A stretch of DNA of 30,001 nt from NCBI GenBank assembly GCA_025936205.1, contig JAICTU010000036.1, positions 1-30,001 on the forward strand. Direction: 5' to 3'. Of the stretch, positions 20,301-27,223 are shown piece after piece. Origin of the DNA: Polyangiaceae bacterium. GTDB taxonomy: Bacteria > Myxococcota > Polyangia > Polyangiales > Polyangiaceae. Under the pieces are notes generated by a model. That model was not told the DNA's origin and made no database searches. It saw only the letters and a program-made list of their open reading frames with translations. Positions within the stretch are counted from its first letter, which is position 1, and every line of letters begins with the position of its first letter. Position numbers and translations under genes: made by a program.

Positions 20301-20504
20301 GCGGATCTTCTTCAGCGTCTCGTTGACGGCCTCCAGCCGCGTGAGGTCGTAGTCGCCCTTCGGTGACGCGGCGGCGGCGACCGCGTGTGCGGCGCCCAGC
20401 CCCTGCCACAAGCCGCCGGTGCCAAACCGGGTTGCGAAGAACTGAGCCAGAACGGCGAACCCGGCCACGACCGCAATGCGGGCGGCACGCTCGTACAAAC
20501 GCAT
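17388..20504 (-). CDS. Large S41 carboxy-terminal processing protease with PDZ and SH3-like regions
   Basis: This 1038-residue protein has an N-terminal signal or anchor (about 7-25), a PDZ domain (about 175-265, with SGHFGGLGIVISVRDQQLTI) and an S41 catalytic domain to about residue 460. The catalytic Ser389 lies in GSSASASEIVAGAL and Lys414 in TFGKGSVQ, 25 residues apart as in E. coli Prc. The remaining 550 residues are not typical of CtpA: a helical part, Ig-like beta stretches (about 590-860), an SH3-like module (GYVDSDDV near its end) and a further beta domain. The large size fits myxobacterial S41 enzymes. The start ATG 20504 is chosen for the signal sequence; it has no ribosome-binding site. 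The product is probably periplasmic. Confidence 0.93.
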   Translation of the reverse strand: MRLYERAARIAVVAGFAVLAQFFATRFGTGGLWQGLGAAHAVAAAASPKGDYDLTRLEAVNETLKKIRSKYVDPSRVDPRQMFLSALNQVQREVAPVIVLHDEKSPRVKVRVDTEEKEFRVDTVVGPWDVSARLREVFGFLQDNLKDTDIDLRNVEYAACNGMLHTLDPHSVFLSPDAYAEMNLSTSGHFGGLGIVISVRDQQLTIIRPMPDTPAGRSGLKRLDRITKINNESSINMPLDDAVKRLRGKPGSKVTIWVHREGKDGWKGSRPFELEREEIAIHSVDFHQLAPGIGYIQIKQFQSTTSDELDQALAELRKDGPAKGVVLDLRGNPGGLLDQAAQVADHFLQRGAIVTTVGGSEGREEKRAKRLGTEPNYPVVLLVNGSSASASEIVAGALKNHDRAVLVGQTTFGKGSVQLVFSRIAGGAALKLTIAQYLTPGGISIQGVGVTPDVELDPMTVDPLEMDLYRAENHLSERDLSKSLSNGAARRDERPWVTLRFNLPESEREELRDLGNEVDDFRLDFPVKFARDLVAQLPRARRQDQLASAQAFIEKTQQAEIEKITADLRQVGVDWAAAPENAKGPNPEDYTVKVSTDHPDNRAIAGQPLTVQAEVTNRGRAPIYRLRAITKSDNPIFDERELIFGRIDPGQTKTAKTPLGICAVPDRDAEHKDKEPGPRECKMPLDSVTRQDVVKLRFSAEGGEAPADAEIRPTVQQLDQPNFAYSYQVLDNRPGNGDGQISRGEGASIYLDIKNTGKGASHETQALLRNLTGDGLLLRNGRFDVSNMKPGEHRQVVFTFDVLDVLKDNLAKVEVSVVDQDLRVVSNEKLNIPLVQADLIVEDRNDRVAVEKDTPVRAQPLESGAVVGTLRAGSKLKRTGVYKSYSRVQLADGRLGYVDSDDVGSTKDPESIAFEPVLTRSPPSLEVAPGTLATRADKVKVAGVVTDADQVRDAYVFVGSRKVFYQSNRKASEPHKMAFSFDADLQPGVNIITVVARESEDPATAQTLVVRRDGPNGEALSTPKRDAFAADWEFEDDN

Positions 20505-20511
20505 CGAGCTC

Positions 20512-20517
20512 AGTATA
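20512..20517 (-). promoter_or_regulatory. Candidate -10 element of the S41 protease gene, possibly leaderless
   Basis: The minus strand reads TATACT, separated by 7 nt from the ATG at 20504, so transcription would start at or next to the initiation codon. The -35 region is poor (TGCCCC at 17-bp spacing). A leaderless mRNA would explain why no ribosome-binding site precedes this ATG. Confidence 0.35.
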
Positions 20518-20679
20518 GGCGACTGGCACGGCACGGGGCAGGCCATCCAGTGCTCACCTGCGCGGTCCAGTTCGCCCCGACCCGCCCTCGAGGCCCCACC
20601 GGCCCGCTGACCCGCACACATCCACCGCCATGGTGTCCCCTGCGCGACAGGCGGCACAAAGCCCGAGGGGTTGATGAAC

Positions 20680-23403
20680 TCAGCGTGGAGCGCCGGAGGC
20701 CTGCAACAACTGCGCGAATCCGATCAGGAGCTGGCTCAGCGCCTCGGCGGCGTCGGGCGGAGCGGTGAGGCACAGCCCTCCCTCGGGCGTACGGGTAACC
20801 TCGACCCGCGCGAAGAGCTTCGCGACGTCGGCTGCCGAAGCGGTCGAGCTCGGCAGCAGCGCTGCCGGATCCGGCGCGGGCGAGCCGTCGCGCGCGCCGG
20901 CGGCGCTCGGGGTTGCCTCCAGCGACCGCCCGTCGCTCCCGGGCGGCAGGGCGCTCGCCACTGCTCCGGCGGCGCCCAGCTCCTGCTCGCCGATGCCTTC
21001 TGCGCCTTCGTCAGCGCTGTCGAGGTCCGGAACTTCCACGGGCTCCACCAGCCGCTCGATGTCGCCGATGAAGCTCGCCGGACCTTCGAAGCGCACCGTG
21101 TCCGTCGTGCCGTCGAACAAGCCCGAGAACAGCGCGTGCTTGTTGCCCACGATGCCCGCGATGCGAGACTCGATGCCATACTCCGTCACCAGGTTGATCA
21201 CGTCGATCGGATCCTTCTGGCCGAGACGGTAGATACGGCCGATGCGCTGCTCGAGCACGGCGGGGTTCCAGGGCAGCTCCAGATTGATGCAGGCGTTGGC
21301 GGCGTGCTGCAGGTTCAAGCCCACGCCCCCGGCATCGCTCAGGAACATCACGCACACGCTGGGATCGTCGTGGAAGGCGAGGATATTGCCGGCGCGCAGC
21401 TTCTGGCTCTCTTCGCCGGTGAAGAACACGGAGGATAGGCCCGCCTCCGCGAGCACGTCACGCACGGCCCACTCGGCGAGCCTAAGCATCTTGCGCCACT
21501 GACTGAACACGACCACCTTGCGCTTTTGCTCGATCACGAGCTGGCGGATCACACGGCGCAACTCGGCGAGCTTGGGCGATGCGCTGCTGGCGAGCAGGGC
21601 CTCATCGGCGCGCGCCTGCTCGTAAACGCGCCACACCTCATCGAAGCGAAGCAGCGCCATGCCATTGGAGACGATGCGCTGCTGCGCGAGCAGCTGCATC
21701 AAGCTCAGAAACTCGAACTGCCGTAACGGGCGGCGGCGCGCGGCCTGCAACAGGCGCGCGATGGCGGGGATGCGCGCGTCGTGCTCTTCCCGCTGCGGAG
21801 CCGTCATCTCCACCGGCACGCGCACATCGCTGCGCGGAGGTAGCTGGCTGAGCACCTCGCGCCGCACTCGCCGCACTACACAGGGAGCGATCCGCTCGCG
21901 CAATGTGTCGAGGTTCCGCGCGCCGACGCGCTCCGAATCGCCGCCCGCGGCCCAGGTCGTGTGCCAGGGGCCGAGGCGCCATTTGGGCGCGAGGGCGCTG
22001 TCATCCACCCAGTCGAGCAGCGTGGCGAGCTCATCCAGCCGATTCTCGAAGGGCGTGCCGGTGAGCACCAGACGCCATTCGGGCTGCAGGCTCGTGACAT
22101 AGGCGCTGGATTTGCTGGCCCAGTTCTTGATGCGCTGGGCCTCGTCCAGGACGATCAGCGAGGGTGCGAAGCGACGGACGGAGCCCAGATCGCGCAGCAG
22201 CTGCTCGTAGTTCATGATCAGGAAACCGCGCCGGGTCTGCTCGAGCAGCCGAGCGCGCTCCTCCGCTCGCCCCTCCACCGCGATCAGCGGCGCGCGGTCG
22301 GTCGTCGCCTGCCATTCGCGCAGCCACTGATCTTTGAGCGGCGCCGGCACGATCAGGAGCCCGCGCTCCACGTGACCGGCGCAGTGGAGCGCGTGGCAGG
22401 CGGCGATCGCCTGGGTCGTCTTGCCGAGCCCCATGTCGTCGGCCAGCAACAAGCGCTGGCGCTCCAGGAAGCGGGTGATGCCCTCGAGCTGATACGGGTA
22501 GAGGCGTCGCCGCAGGCTCTTCAGGTGCGGCAAGGCCTGCGCGGACGCCGCCTTCCCGGCAGAGAGCCGCGCGAGCTGGTCGCGCTCCTCGCGCAATAGC
22601 GCCAGCGCCGCGGGTTCCGCCCCAGCGAGCTGCGCTTCCGGACGCGCCAGCAACGCCTCGACGAGCGCGCTGCGCCCCGCGGGATCTCTCAGCAGTTCCG
22701 GCGCGGGCGCGCCGGCGGCGAGCGCGGCTGCCGCGGCCCGGGCGGCTCGCGCGCTCGCTCCCTTGCCGCGCGGCTTGGCCGCCCGCTCCGTCGTGAACAT
22801 CGCCGAGTCCCAGCGCAACCCCTCCAGGCGATCCCCGGCGCCGGTCCAGGCCCGCACGGGATTCCAGCTCAGCCAGGGGCGCGCCGACGGAGGCAGACCC
22901 GCGACGTCGAACGCGGGCAGTTTCTTGCGGCGCTGCGCGAGATCCTCCAGCGCCACCAGCAGGTGCTTGCACAGGCCCAGCGAGGAGCGCAGAAAGTCGG
23001 CGCAGTTGCAGCTCGCCGCGAGCGGCGCGAGGCCGTACAGCTCGACCGCGTACGGGCGCAGCTCGGCTTTCTTGCTCCTGCGCGCTCCCCCTGGCTGCTG
23101 GCGCTGGCCTGTGAGCACATAACGCCCCCAGGGCGCTCCGCGGGGCGGCCGCTGCTCGACGCTCAGCTCGTCGCGCGCGCCGAACGCCACGCGCCGCAGC
23201 AGCGCCTCGAGCGCCGCGCGGCGCGCCATCCAGTCGGTTCCTTCGCTGACGCGCAGCGCCTGCTCGACGAGCCACTCCGCGGGCAGATGTCCAGACTTGC
23301 GTCGCGCCAGCTCCAGCAGTGCCGCGCGCGCTTCCTCCGGATCGTGCGGGAGGCGCTCGGAGCGCAGGACTTCGTTGAGCCGGGCGAGCGGAGCGAGAAT
23401 CAT
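20680..23403 (-). CDS. SNF2-family DEAD/DEAH helicase with N-terminal SWIM zinc finger
   Basis: This 907-residue ATPase is a Swi2/Snf2 DNA translocase. A SWIM zinc finger near residues 130-150 reads SCNCADFLRSSLGLCKHLL (CxC...CxH). The helicase core has motif I (LLADDMGLGKTTQAIA), motif II as DEAQ (LIVLDEAQRIKN), motif III (LVLTGTPFENRLDEL), motif IV (KVVVFSQWRKM) and motifs V-VI (GGVGLNLQHAAN, EQRIGRIYRLGQ). A C-terminal tail of about 150 residues is acidic and Ala/Pro-rich. The start is ATG 23403 (MILAPLARLNEV); 31 more residues are open upstream but look like non-coding translation. It probably acts in chromatin-like DNA remodelling or repair; the target is unknown. It lies 34 nt after the small upstream gene. 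Confidence 0.93.
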   Translation of the reverse strand: MILAPLARLNEVLRSERLPHDPEEARAALLELARRKSGHLPAEWLVEQALRVSEGTDWMARRAALEALLRRVAFGARDELSVEQRPPRGAPWGRYVLTGQRQQPGGARRSKKAELRPYAVELYGLAPLAASCNCADFLRSSLGLCKHLLVALEDLAQRRKKLPAFDVAGLPPSARPWLSWNPVRAWTGAGDRLEGLRWDSAMFTTERAAKPRGKGASARAARAAAAALAAGAPAPELLRDPAGRSALVEALLARPEAQLAGAEPAALALLREERDQLARLSAGKAASAQALPHLKSLRRRLYPYQLEGITRFLERQRLLLADDMGLGKTTQAIAACHALHCAGHVERGLLIVPAPLKDQWLREWQATTDRAPLIAVEGRAEERARLLEQTRRGFLIMNYEQLLRDLGSVRRFAPSLIVLDEAQRIKNWASKSSAYVTSLQPEWRLVLTGTPFENRLDELATLLDWVDDSALAPKWRLGPWHTTWAAGGDSERVGARNLDTLRERIAPCVVRRVRREVLSQLPPRSDVRVPVEMTAPQREEHDARIPAIARLLQAARRRPLRQFEFLSLMQLLAQQRIVSNGMALLRFDEVWRVYEQARADEALLASSASPKLAELRRVIRQLVIEQKRKVVVFSQWRKMLRLAEWAVRDVLAEAGLSSVFFTGEESQKLRAGNILAFHDDPSVCVMFLSDAGGVGLNLQHAANACINLELPWNPAVLEQRIGRIYRLGQKDPIDVINLVTEYGIESRIAGIVGNKHALFSGLFDGTTDTVRFEGPASFIGDIERLVEPVEVPDLDSADEGAEGIGEQELGAAGAVASALPPGSDGRSLEATPSAAGARDGSPAPDPAALLPSSTASAADVAKLFARVEVTRTPEGGLCLTAPPDAAEALSQLLIGFAQLLQASGAPR

Positions 23404-23437
23404 ACTGCCGCTCGTAGCGGCAACGCCGGACGCAGCG

Positions 23438-23986
23438 CTACAATGAAAGACCGCAGCGCGCTTCGGAGCTGAGCGCATTGACGAACCAGGTCTCACCGAG
23501 CGTGGAGACCTGCGTATTGGCCGAAAGCCCCACGAACAGCAGCGAGGGCAGCGGCGAATACCAGACGCCGACGCCGGGCGTCAGCTGACGCTGGCGCAGC
23601 AGGTCCTCGTGCGGGCGGTCCGGCGTCACCCAGGAGACCTCGGGGCCCGCACCGAAATGCGACTTCGGCAGCAGATCCAGGTGCAAGAAGCCGCCCTGGC
23701 CGATCTCGTCGCCGTCCTTCGCGCTGGGCGAGCTCCCGGCGAGCCCGCTGAACCACGCGAACGTGGGCCCGCGCCGTTGCGGGGCGGTGAGCTCGACGCC
23801 GCACGGGAGCGCCCAGTGGCTCGCCAGGCCGCCGCTCGCGGTAGCGCAGCCCCGCAAGAGGGAGCCCTCGGACAGCGCCAGCACGCCAGCCTGCTCGTCC
23901 CTCGACCCCTCCGGCAGCGGTTGTGGCTCGGGCAATGCGCTGGGCTTCGCGAAGGACGTGATCAGGATCAGGAAGAACGGCAGCAT
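23438..23986 (-). CDS. Small exported protein, possibly outer-membrane barrel-like, function unknown
   Basis: From ATG 23986 this gives 182 residues with a hydrophobic N-terminus (MLPFFLILITSFA) that looks like a signal peptide. The body contains HWALPCGVELTAPQRRGPTF, a Gly/Asp-rich loop, HLDLLPKSHFGAGPEVSWV and VGVWYSPLPSLLFVGLSANT. Alternating hydrophobic residues with aromatic ends suggest beta strands, as in small outer-membrane proteins. The start is uncertain: the frame is open to a TTG at 24100, and a GTG directly precedes the ATG. The opposite strand also has an open frame here but its translation is Arg-rich. It lies upstream of the helicase gene on the same strand. I cannot name a family. 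Confidence 0.55.
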   Translation of the reverse strand: MLPFFLILITSFAKPSALPEPQPLPEGSRDEQAGVLALSEGSLLRGCATASGGLASHWALPCGVELTAPQRRGPTFAWFSGLAGSSPSAKDGDEIGQGGFLHLDLLPKSHFGAGPEVSWVTPDRPHEDLLRQRQLTPGVGVWYSPLPSLLFVGLSANTQVSTLGETWFVNALSSEARCGLSL

Positions 23987-24142
23987 CACGATCGCGCGGG
24001 AGGCGTTCAGCTTACCCGAATCGGCGCTCGATTTGACGCTTTGGAACTTGCCAGCCCCGGCGTACGGGTCACCCGTCGGGGAGTGAGCTTGGTGACGCAA
24101 ACTGCCGCACAGAGCCCGCTTTCACCCAAAATCAAAGTCGCT

Positions 24143-24180
24143 GGGGGGGGGGCTGCTGCGATCTGTGCGTGCGCAGAGAT
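24143..24180. promoter_or_regulatory. G10 tract and imperfect palindrome upstream of corA
   Basis: A run of ten G lies at 24143-24152, followed by the 20-bp imperfect palindrome ATCTGTGCGT-GCGCAGAGAT at 24161-24180. The two halves pair except at three symmetric positions. Both lie 60-100 nt before the corA ATG in a 255-bp gap. They could be an operator and a slippage-prone spacer for the corA promoter, or a structured RNA leader; no function is shown by the sequence. Confidence 0.35.
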
Positions 24181-24241
24181 CGGCGGCAGGCTCCGAGAAG
24201 GTGACGCGAGGCTGGCGACGAGGTAGCGGTAGCTGAGCCCC

Positions 24242-25180
24242 ATGCTGGCACACTGCCCGAGCTCCCGCCCGCTCTCCGACGCCGTCTGGATCGACCTGCT
24301 GGAGCCGACGGACGGGGAGCGGGCGAAGGTCGGGCAGGCGCTCGAGCTGCGCATGCCCGCGCGCTCCGAGCTGGAGGAGATCGAATCTTCGAGCCGCGCC
24401 TTCATCGAGAAGACGGCGCTCTACCTCTCGACGCCGGTGCTGGAGGGGACCGATTGCCGGAACGAGGTGCTGACCACCGTCGGCTTCGTGCTCTCGAAGA
24501 AGACCCTGGTGACGCTGCGCTTCGCGCAAGTCGCCGCCTTCGACGCGGTCCAGCGCAGCGCCGAGCAGGAAAAGCTGGGCGCCAATGACATCCTGCTGAG
24601 GCTGCTGGAGGGCATTGTCGACCACACCGCGGACGCGCTGGAGCACGCCAGCGCGGATCTGGAGAAGATCTCCAACGCCACGTTCCACGCGGAACGCCCG
24701 CGCAAACGGCAGATGAAGGCGGCCAGCGAGGAGCTGTACGCGGGGCTGCGCAAGCTGGGAAAGATGGCCGATCGCGCCTCGCGCCTGCGCGATACGCTGC
24801 TCGGCGTCGGGCGCATTGCCACCTTCGCCCTGGAAGCGGACGAAGGAAAGCGCTTCGCGTCCGGCAGCGCGAGCCTGCAGGTCGTGCGGCGCGACGTCGG
24901 CTCGCTCACCGACTACCACGCGCACCTGTCGGGCAAGATCCAGTTCCTGCTCGATGCCACGCTCGGCTTCATCAGCATTCAGCAGAACGACATCGTCAAG
25001 GCGCTCACCATCGCCTCGGTGGTGGGCGTGCCGCCGGTGCTCATCGTCGGCATCTACGGCATGAACTTCAAGCACATGCCCGAGCTCGACTGGGCGCTGG
25101 GCTATCCGTTCGCGCTGATCTTGCTGGTCGTGAGCGCGCTCTTGCCGCTCGGCTGGTTCAAGTGGCGCGGCTGGATGTGA
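24242..25180 (+). CDS. corA: CorA-family magnesium/divalent cation transporter
   Basis: This 312-residue inner-membrane protein would form a pentameric channel for Mg2+ (also Co2+ or Ni2+ in the family). It has an N-terminal alpha/beta domain (begins SDAVWIDLLEPTDGERAKVG), long stalk helices (about 130-250) and two C-terminal helices with the signature GMN at 273-275 (YGMNFKHMPE). The short basic tail (WFKWRGWM) faces the cytoplasm. Length is normal. The ATG at 24242 gives the expected N-terminus; the ribosome-binding site is weak. It stands alone between two minus-strand units and ends 4 bp from the end of the HEPN gene, so the two transcripts converge. Confidence 0.96.
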   Translation: MLAHCPSSRPLSDAVWIDLLEPTDGERAKVGQALELRMPARSELEEIESSSRAFIEKTALYLSTPVLEGTDCRNEVLTTVGFVLSKKTLVTLRFAQVAAFDAVQRSAEQEKLGANDILLRLLEGIVDHTADALEHASADLEKISNATFHAERPRKRQMKAASEELYAGLRKLGKMADRASRLRDTLLGVGRIATFALEADEGKRFASGSASLQVVRRDVGSLTDYHAHLSGKIQFLLDATLGFISIQQNDIVKALTIASVVGVPPVLIVGIYGMNFKHMPELDWALGYPFALILLVVSALLPLGWFKWRGWM

Positions 25181-25184
25181 GCGC

Positions 25185-25577
25185 TCAACCCGTCGCGCGC
25201 AGTCGCTGCAGCGATGCGCGGAACGCCGGCACGTAGTCGCGCAGCAATCTCTCCAGAATCTGGTCCGCCACGGCGGCGTTATAGGTGTGGCTGGTCAGGT
25301 TGCCGTCGCGCAGCATCTGCGACCAGTGCGGGCTCTCTTCGGCCGTGATGAAGTGCAGCTTCACACCGGCGATCAATGCTTCTCGCGGAGAGCTCGCGTC
25401 CAGACCGGCTTCCGGCGCGAGCTTCTGAAACGTCTTCCAGAACAGCTCGAAGGTGAACTCGAAGCCCTGGATCAATCCCGCCTTGTCGCGCTGGTTTCGC
25501 ACGGGCAGGGCGATGTAGCTCTCGAGCTCGGCAAAGGCTCGCTCCAGATTGCCGAGGGCGGTGGGCAGATCAGCCAT
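25185..25577 (-). CDS. HEPN-domain protein of the HI0074/HepT type (probable toxin partner)
   Basis: This 130-residue, all-helical protein belongs to the nucleotidyltransferase substrate-binding (HI0074) family. Typical parts are IQGFEFTFELFWKTFQKLAP (about 36-55) and the end segment MLRDGNLTSHTYN. The latter holds Arg90-x6-His97-x-Tyr99, the Rx4-6HxY motif of HEPN RNases. In MntA-HepT pairs that tyrosine is adenylylated by the partner and the RNase is silenced. The start ATG 25577 overlaps the upstream nucleotidyltransferase gene by 8 nt. Whether this copy is an active RNase toxin cannot be told from sequence alone; HI0074-like members may act only as partners. Confidence 0.9.
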   Translation of the reverse strand: MADLPTALGNLERAFAELESYIALPVRNQRDKAGLIQGFEFTFELFWKTFQKLAPEAGLDASSPREALIAGVKLHFITAEESPHWSQMLRDGNLTSHTYNAAVADQILERLLRDYVPAFRASLQRLRATG

Positions 25578-25860
25578 GCACGAGCCGGCCTTCGCTCGTG
25601 ATGCGCGCTCGAAGCGCCGGATCGACCTGGCCCAGGTCCACCAGATCGAGCGACAGCAACGTGGGCGCCTCGTCTCGCATGCGGTTGACGAATTCCGCCC
25701 ATTCGGCGTCCGTCGAGCAATGCTCGAAGGCCAGGTCCAGGTCCGAGTCCGAGCGCGCGTCGCCGCGCGCGCGCGAGCCGAACAGGAGCACGCGGCGCAA
25801 GTCCAGGCTAGCGCGCGCCGCCTCCACGATCTCACGGACCACGCGCTCCTGCGTCTGCAC
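25570..25860 (-). CDS. Minimal nucleotidyltransferase (MNT/MntA-like) of a HEPN-MNT pair
   Basis: This 96-residue protein has the polymerase beta-like core with GSx10DxD (Gly28, Ser29, Asp40, Asp42 in LLFGSRARGDARSDSDLDLA) and a further Asp near 72-75 (LSLDLVDL), as expected for metal binding. In characterised MntA-HepT modules this protein transfers AMP to the HEPN toxin and acts as antitoxin. The start is GTG 25860, preceded by GAGGA about 10 nt away. It lies 21 nt after the mlaD stop on the same strand, so it may be transcribed with the mla genes. It is short compared with MntA of about 130 residues but close to minimal MNT proteins. Confidence 0.88.
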   Translation of the reverse strand: MQTQERVVREIVEAARASLDLRRVLLFGSRARGDARSDSDLDLAFEHCSTDAEWAEFVNRMRDEAPTLLSLDLVDLGQVDPALRARITSEGRLVHG

Positions 25861-25881
25861 GAGTGGGGCGTCCTCGCGCTT

Positions 25882-27123
25882 TCAGCGCTGCGCGGCTTTG
25901 GTGGCGCCGTTCGGCGAGCTGAGCGTCGCGTCGCCCTTGGCGCTGGCCGCCTTCGTGCTGCGCGTGACGGAGGTGGCCGCCACGTCTTTCTTCTCGGCCG
26001 CGTCGGGATCGACGACTTCCACGCCCGCGGGGCCGTCGTCGCGTTTGATGGAGTAGCGCACGAGCGCGCGCAGGGCCTGGTTGCGCTGCACGTTGCCGAG
26101 CAGCATCTTGAGGTCTTCGTACACCGAGGGGTCGACCATCAGCGCGCCGAGCGTGCCCTTGCCCTGACGCAGGTCGCTGACGATGCCGCGCAGGTCGGTG
26201 CTCATACCGGAGAGGTCGCTCGCCAGCTGGTTGCCGAGCACGCTGTCGCCGTCGCTCGCGCCGAACAACACGCCGTGCGCGAGGCCGTTGCCGGTGCGGA
26301 TGCCCGCGAGCACCTTGCCCAGCTCGTCGGCAGCGCCGCCCACCTGCGCGATGGCGCGGCTGCCCGACTCGCCGTAGACGATCTCGTGAGCCATCCCCGG
26401 GCCCTGGTTCACGCGCGCCACTGCCTGATCGACGCCGGCCAGCACGTGGTCGAGCCGCGAGCTCATGCGCTCCAGGTTGGCGAGCGTGTTCGAGAGCCGG
26501 TTGGCCTCGTTCTCGTCGTGCATGAGCCGCGAGAAGTAACCGGGGCCGGAGTCGATGGAGACCAGGATGTGGCTCAGCGCAGCGACCCCACGGCGCATAT
26601 CGCTCCGCACCTGCTCGTCCGCGAACGTCCCGGTGGCCGCATCCAGGTTGGCGAGCACGCTCTTGGCGCTGCTCGCGATCTCATCGATCTTGCCGAAGGC
26701 CTGCGTGAAGTCCTGCGCCGGCTCGGTCGCGATCTCCCCTCCCGGCGGGATCTGAGGCCGGTCGGGAGGTCCGGCAGTGATCGACACCATCTTGTCGCCG
26801 AGCAGACCCTTGGCGGCGATGCTGGCCCTGCTGCCTTCGCGGATGCGCACGGCCTCGCGCTTGACCACGCTCAGCTCGACCTCGATCACCGACTTGTGCG
26901 GGTCGTCCGGGTACTGCACGTGCGCGACAGTGCCGATATCCACGCCGCCCATGCGCACGGTCGAGCCCGGCTTCACTCCCTGCACGTCGTCGAACTGGGT
27001 GTGGAACTGGATCTTGCTGTCGAACAGGCTGCGATTGTCGCCGATCAGGAAAATGATCCCGCCCGCACCGATCAGGCCCGCGAGCACGAAGCCCCCGACC
27101 TTCATTTCCCGAGAAATCGCCAT
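25882..27123 (-). CDS. mlaD: MlaD/MCE-domain protein, substrate-binding component of a lipid ABC transporter
   Basis: This 413-residue protein has one N-terminal helix (about 9-28, starting after MAISREMK) followed by an MCE domain (about 38-115, FHTQFDDVQGVKPGSTVRMG, then GVDIGTVAHVQY). A long helical region to about 370 follows and a Lys/Ala-rich tail. MCE proteins form periplasmic hexamers that pass phospholipids between ABC transporter and outer membrane. The longer C-terminus is closer to Mce or PqiB-like proteins than to E. coli MlaD (183 residues). The start ATG 27123 fits the membrane anchor; a GAGG sits very close to it. The gene follows mlaF by 100 bp and precedes the HEPN-MNT pair. 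Confidence 0.92.
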   Translation of the reverse strand: MAISREMKVGGFVLAGLIGAGGIIFLIGDNRSLFDSKIQFHTQFDDVQGVKPGSTVRMGGVDIGTVAHVQYPDDPHKSVIEVELSVVKREAVRIREGSRASIAAKGLLGDKMVSITAGPPDRPQIPPGGEIATEPAQDFTQAFGKIDEIASSAKSVLANLDAATGTFADEQVRSDMRRGVAALSHILVSIDSGPGYFSRLMHDENEANRLSNTLANLERMSSRLDHVLAGVDQAVARVNQGPGMAHEIVYGESGSRAIAQVGGAADELGKVLAGIRTGNGLAHGVLFGASDGDSVLGNQLASDLSGMSTDLRGIVSDLRQGKGTLGALMVDPSVYEDLKMLLGNVQRNQALRALVRYSIKRDDGPAGVEVVDPDAAEKKDVAATSVTRSTKAASAKGDATLSSPNGATKAAQR

Positions 27124-27223
27124 ACCTCGAATAAATCTAGCGCCTCGGCAGGGCCGTGTCCCGAGCTTTCCTCCGTCCTGACGCACCCTCTCCTACCCGG
27201 CCCGGATCGCGGTCCCGTCCCCG

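Noticed and set aside
17076..20366. A 1096-codon open frame on the plus strand opposite the S41 protease gene
   Set aside because: The translation is dominated by His, Arg, Leu and Val in a composition typical of the antisense of GC-rich genes, and the minus strand encodes an intact protease with all catalytic residues.
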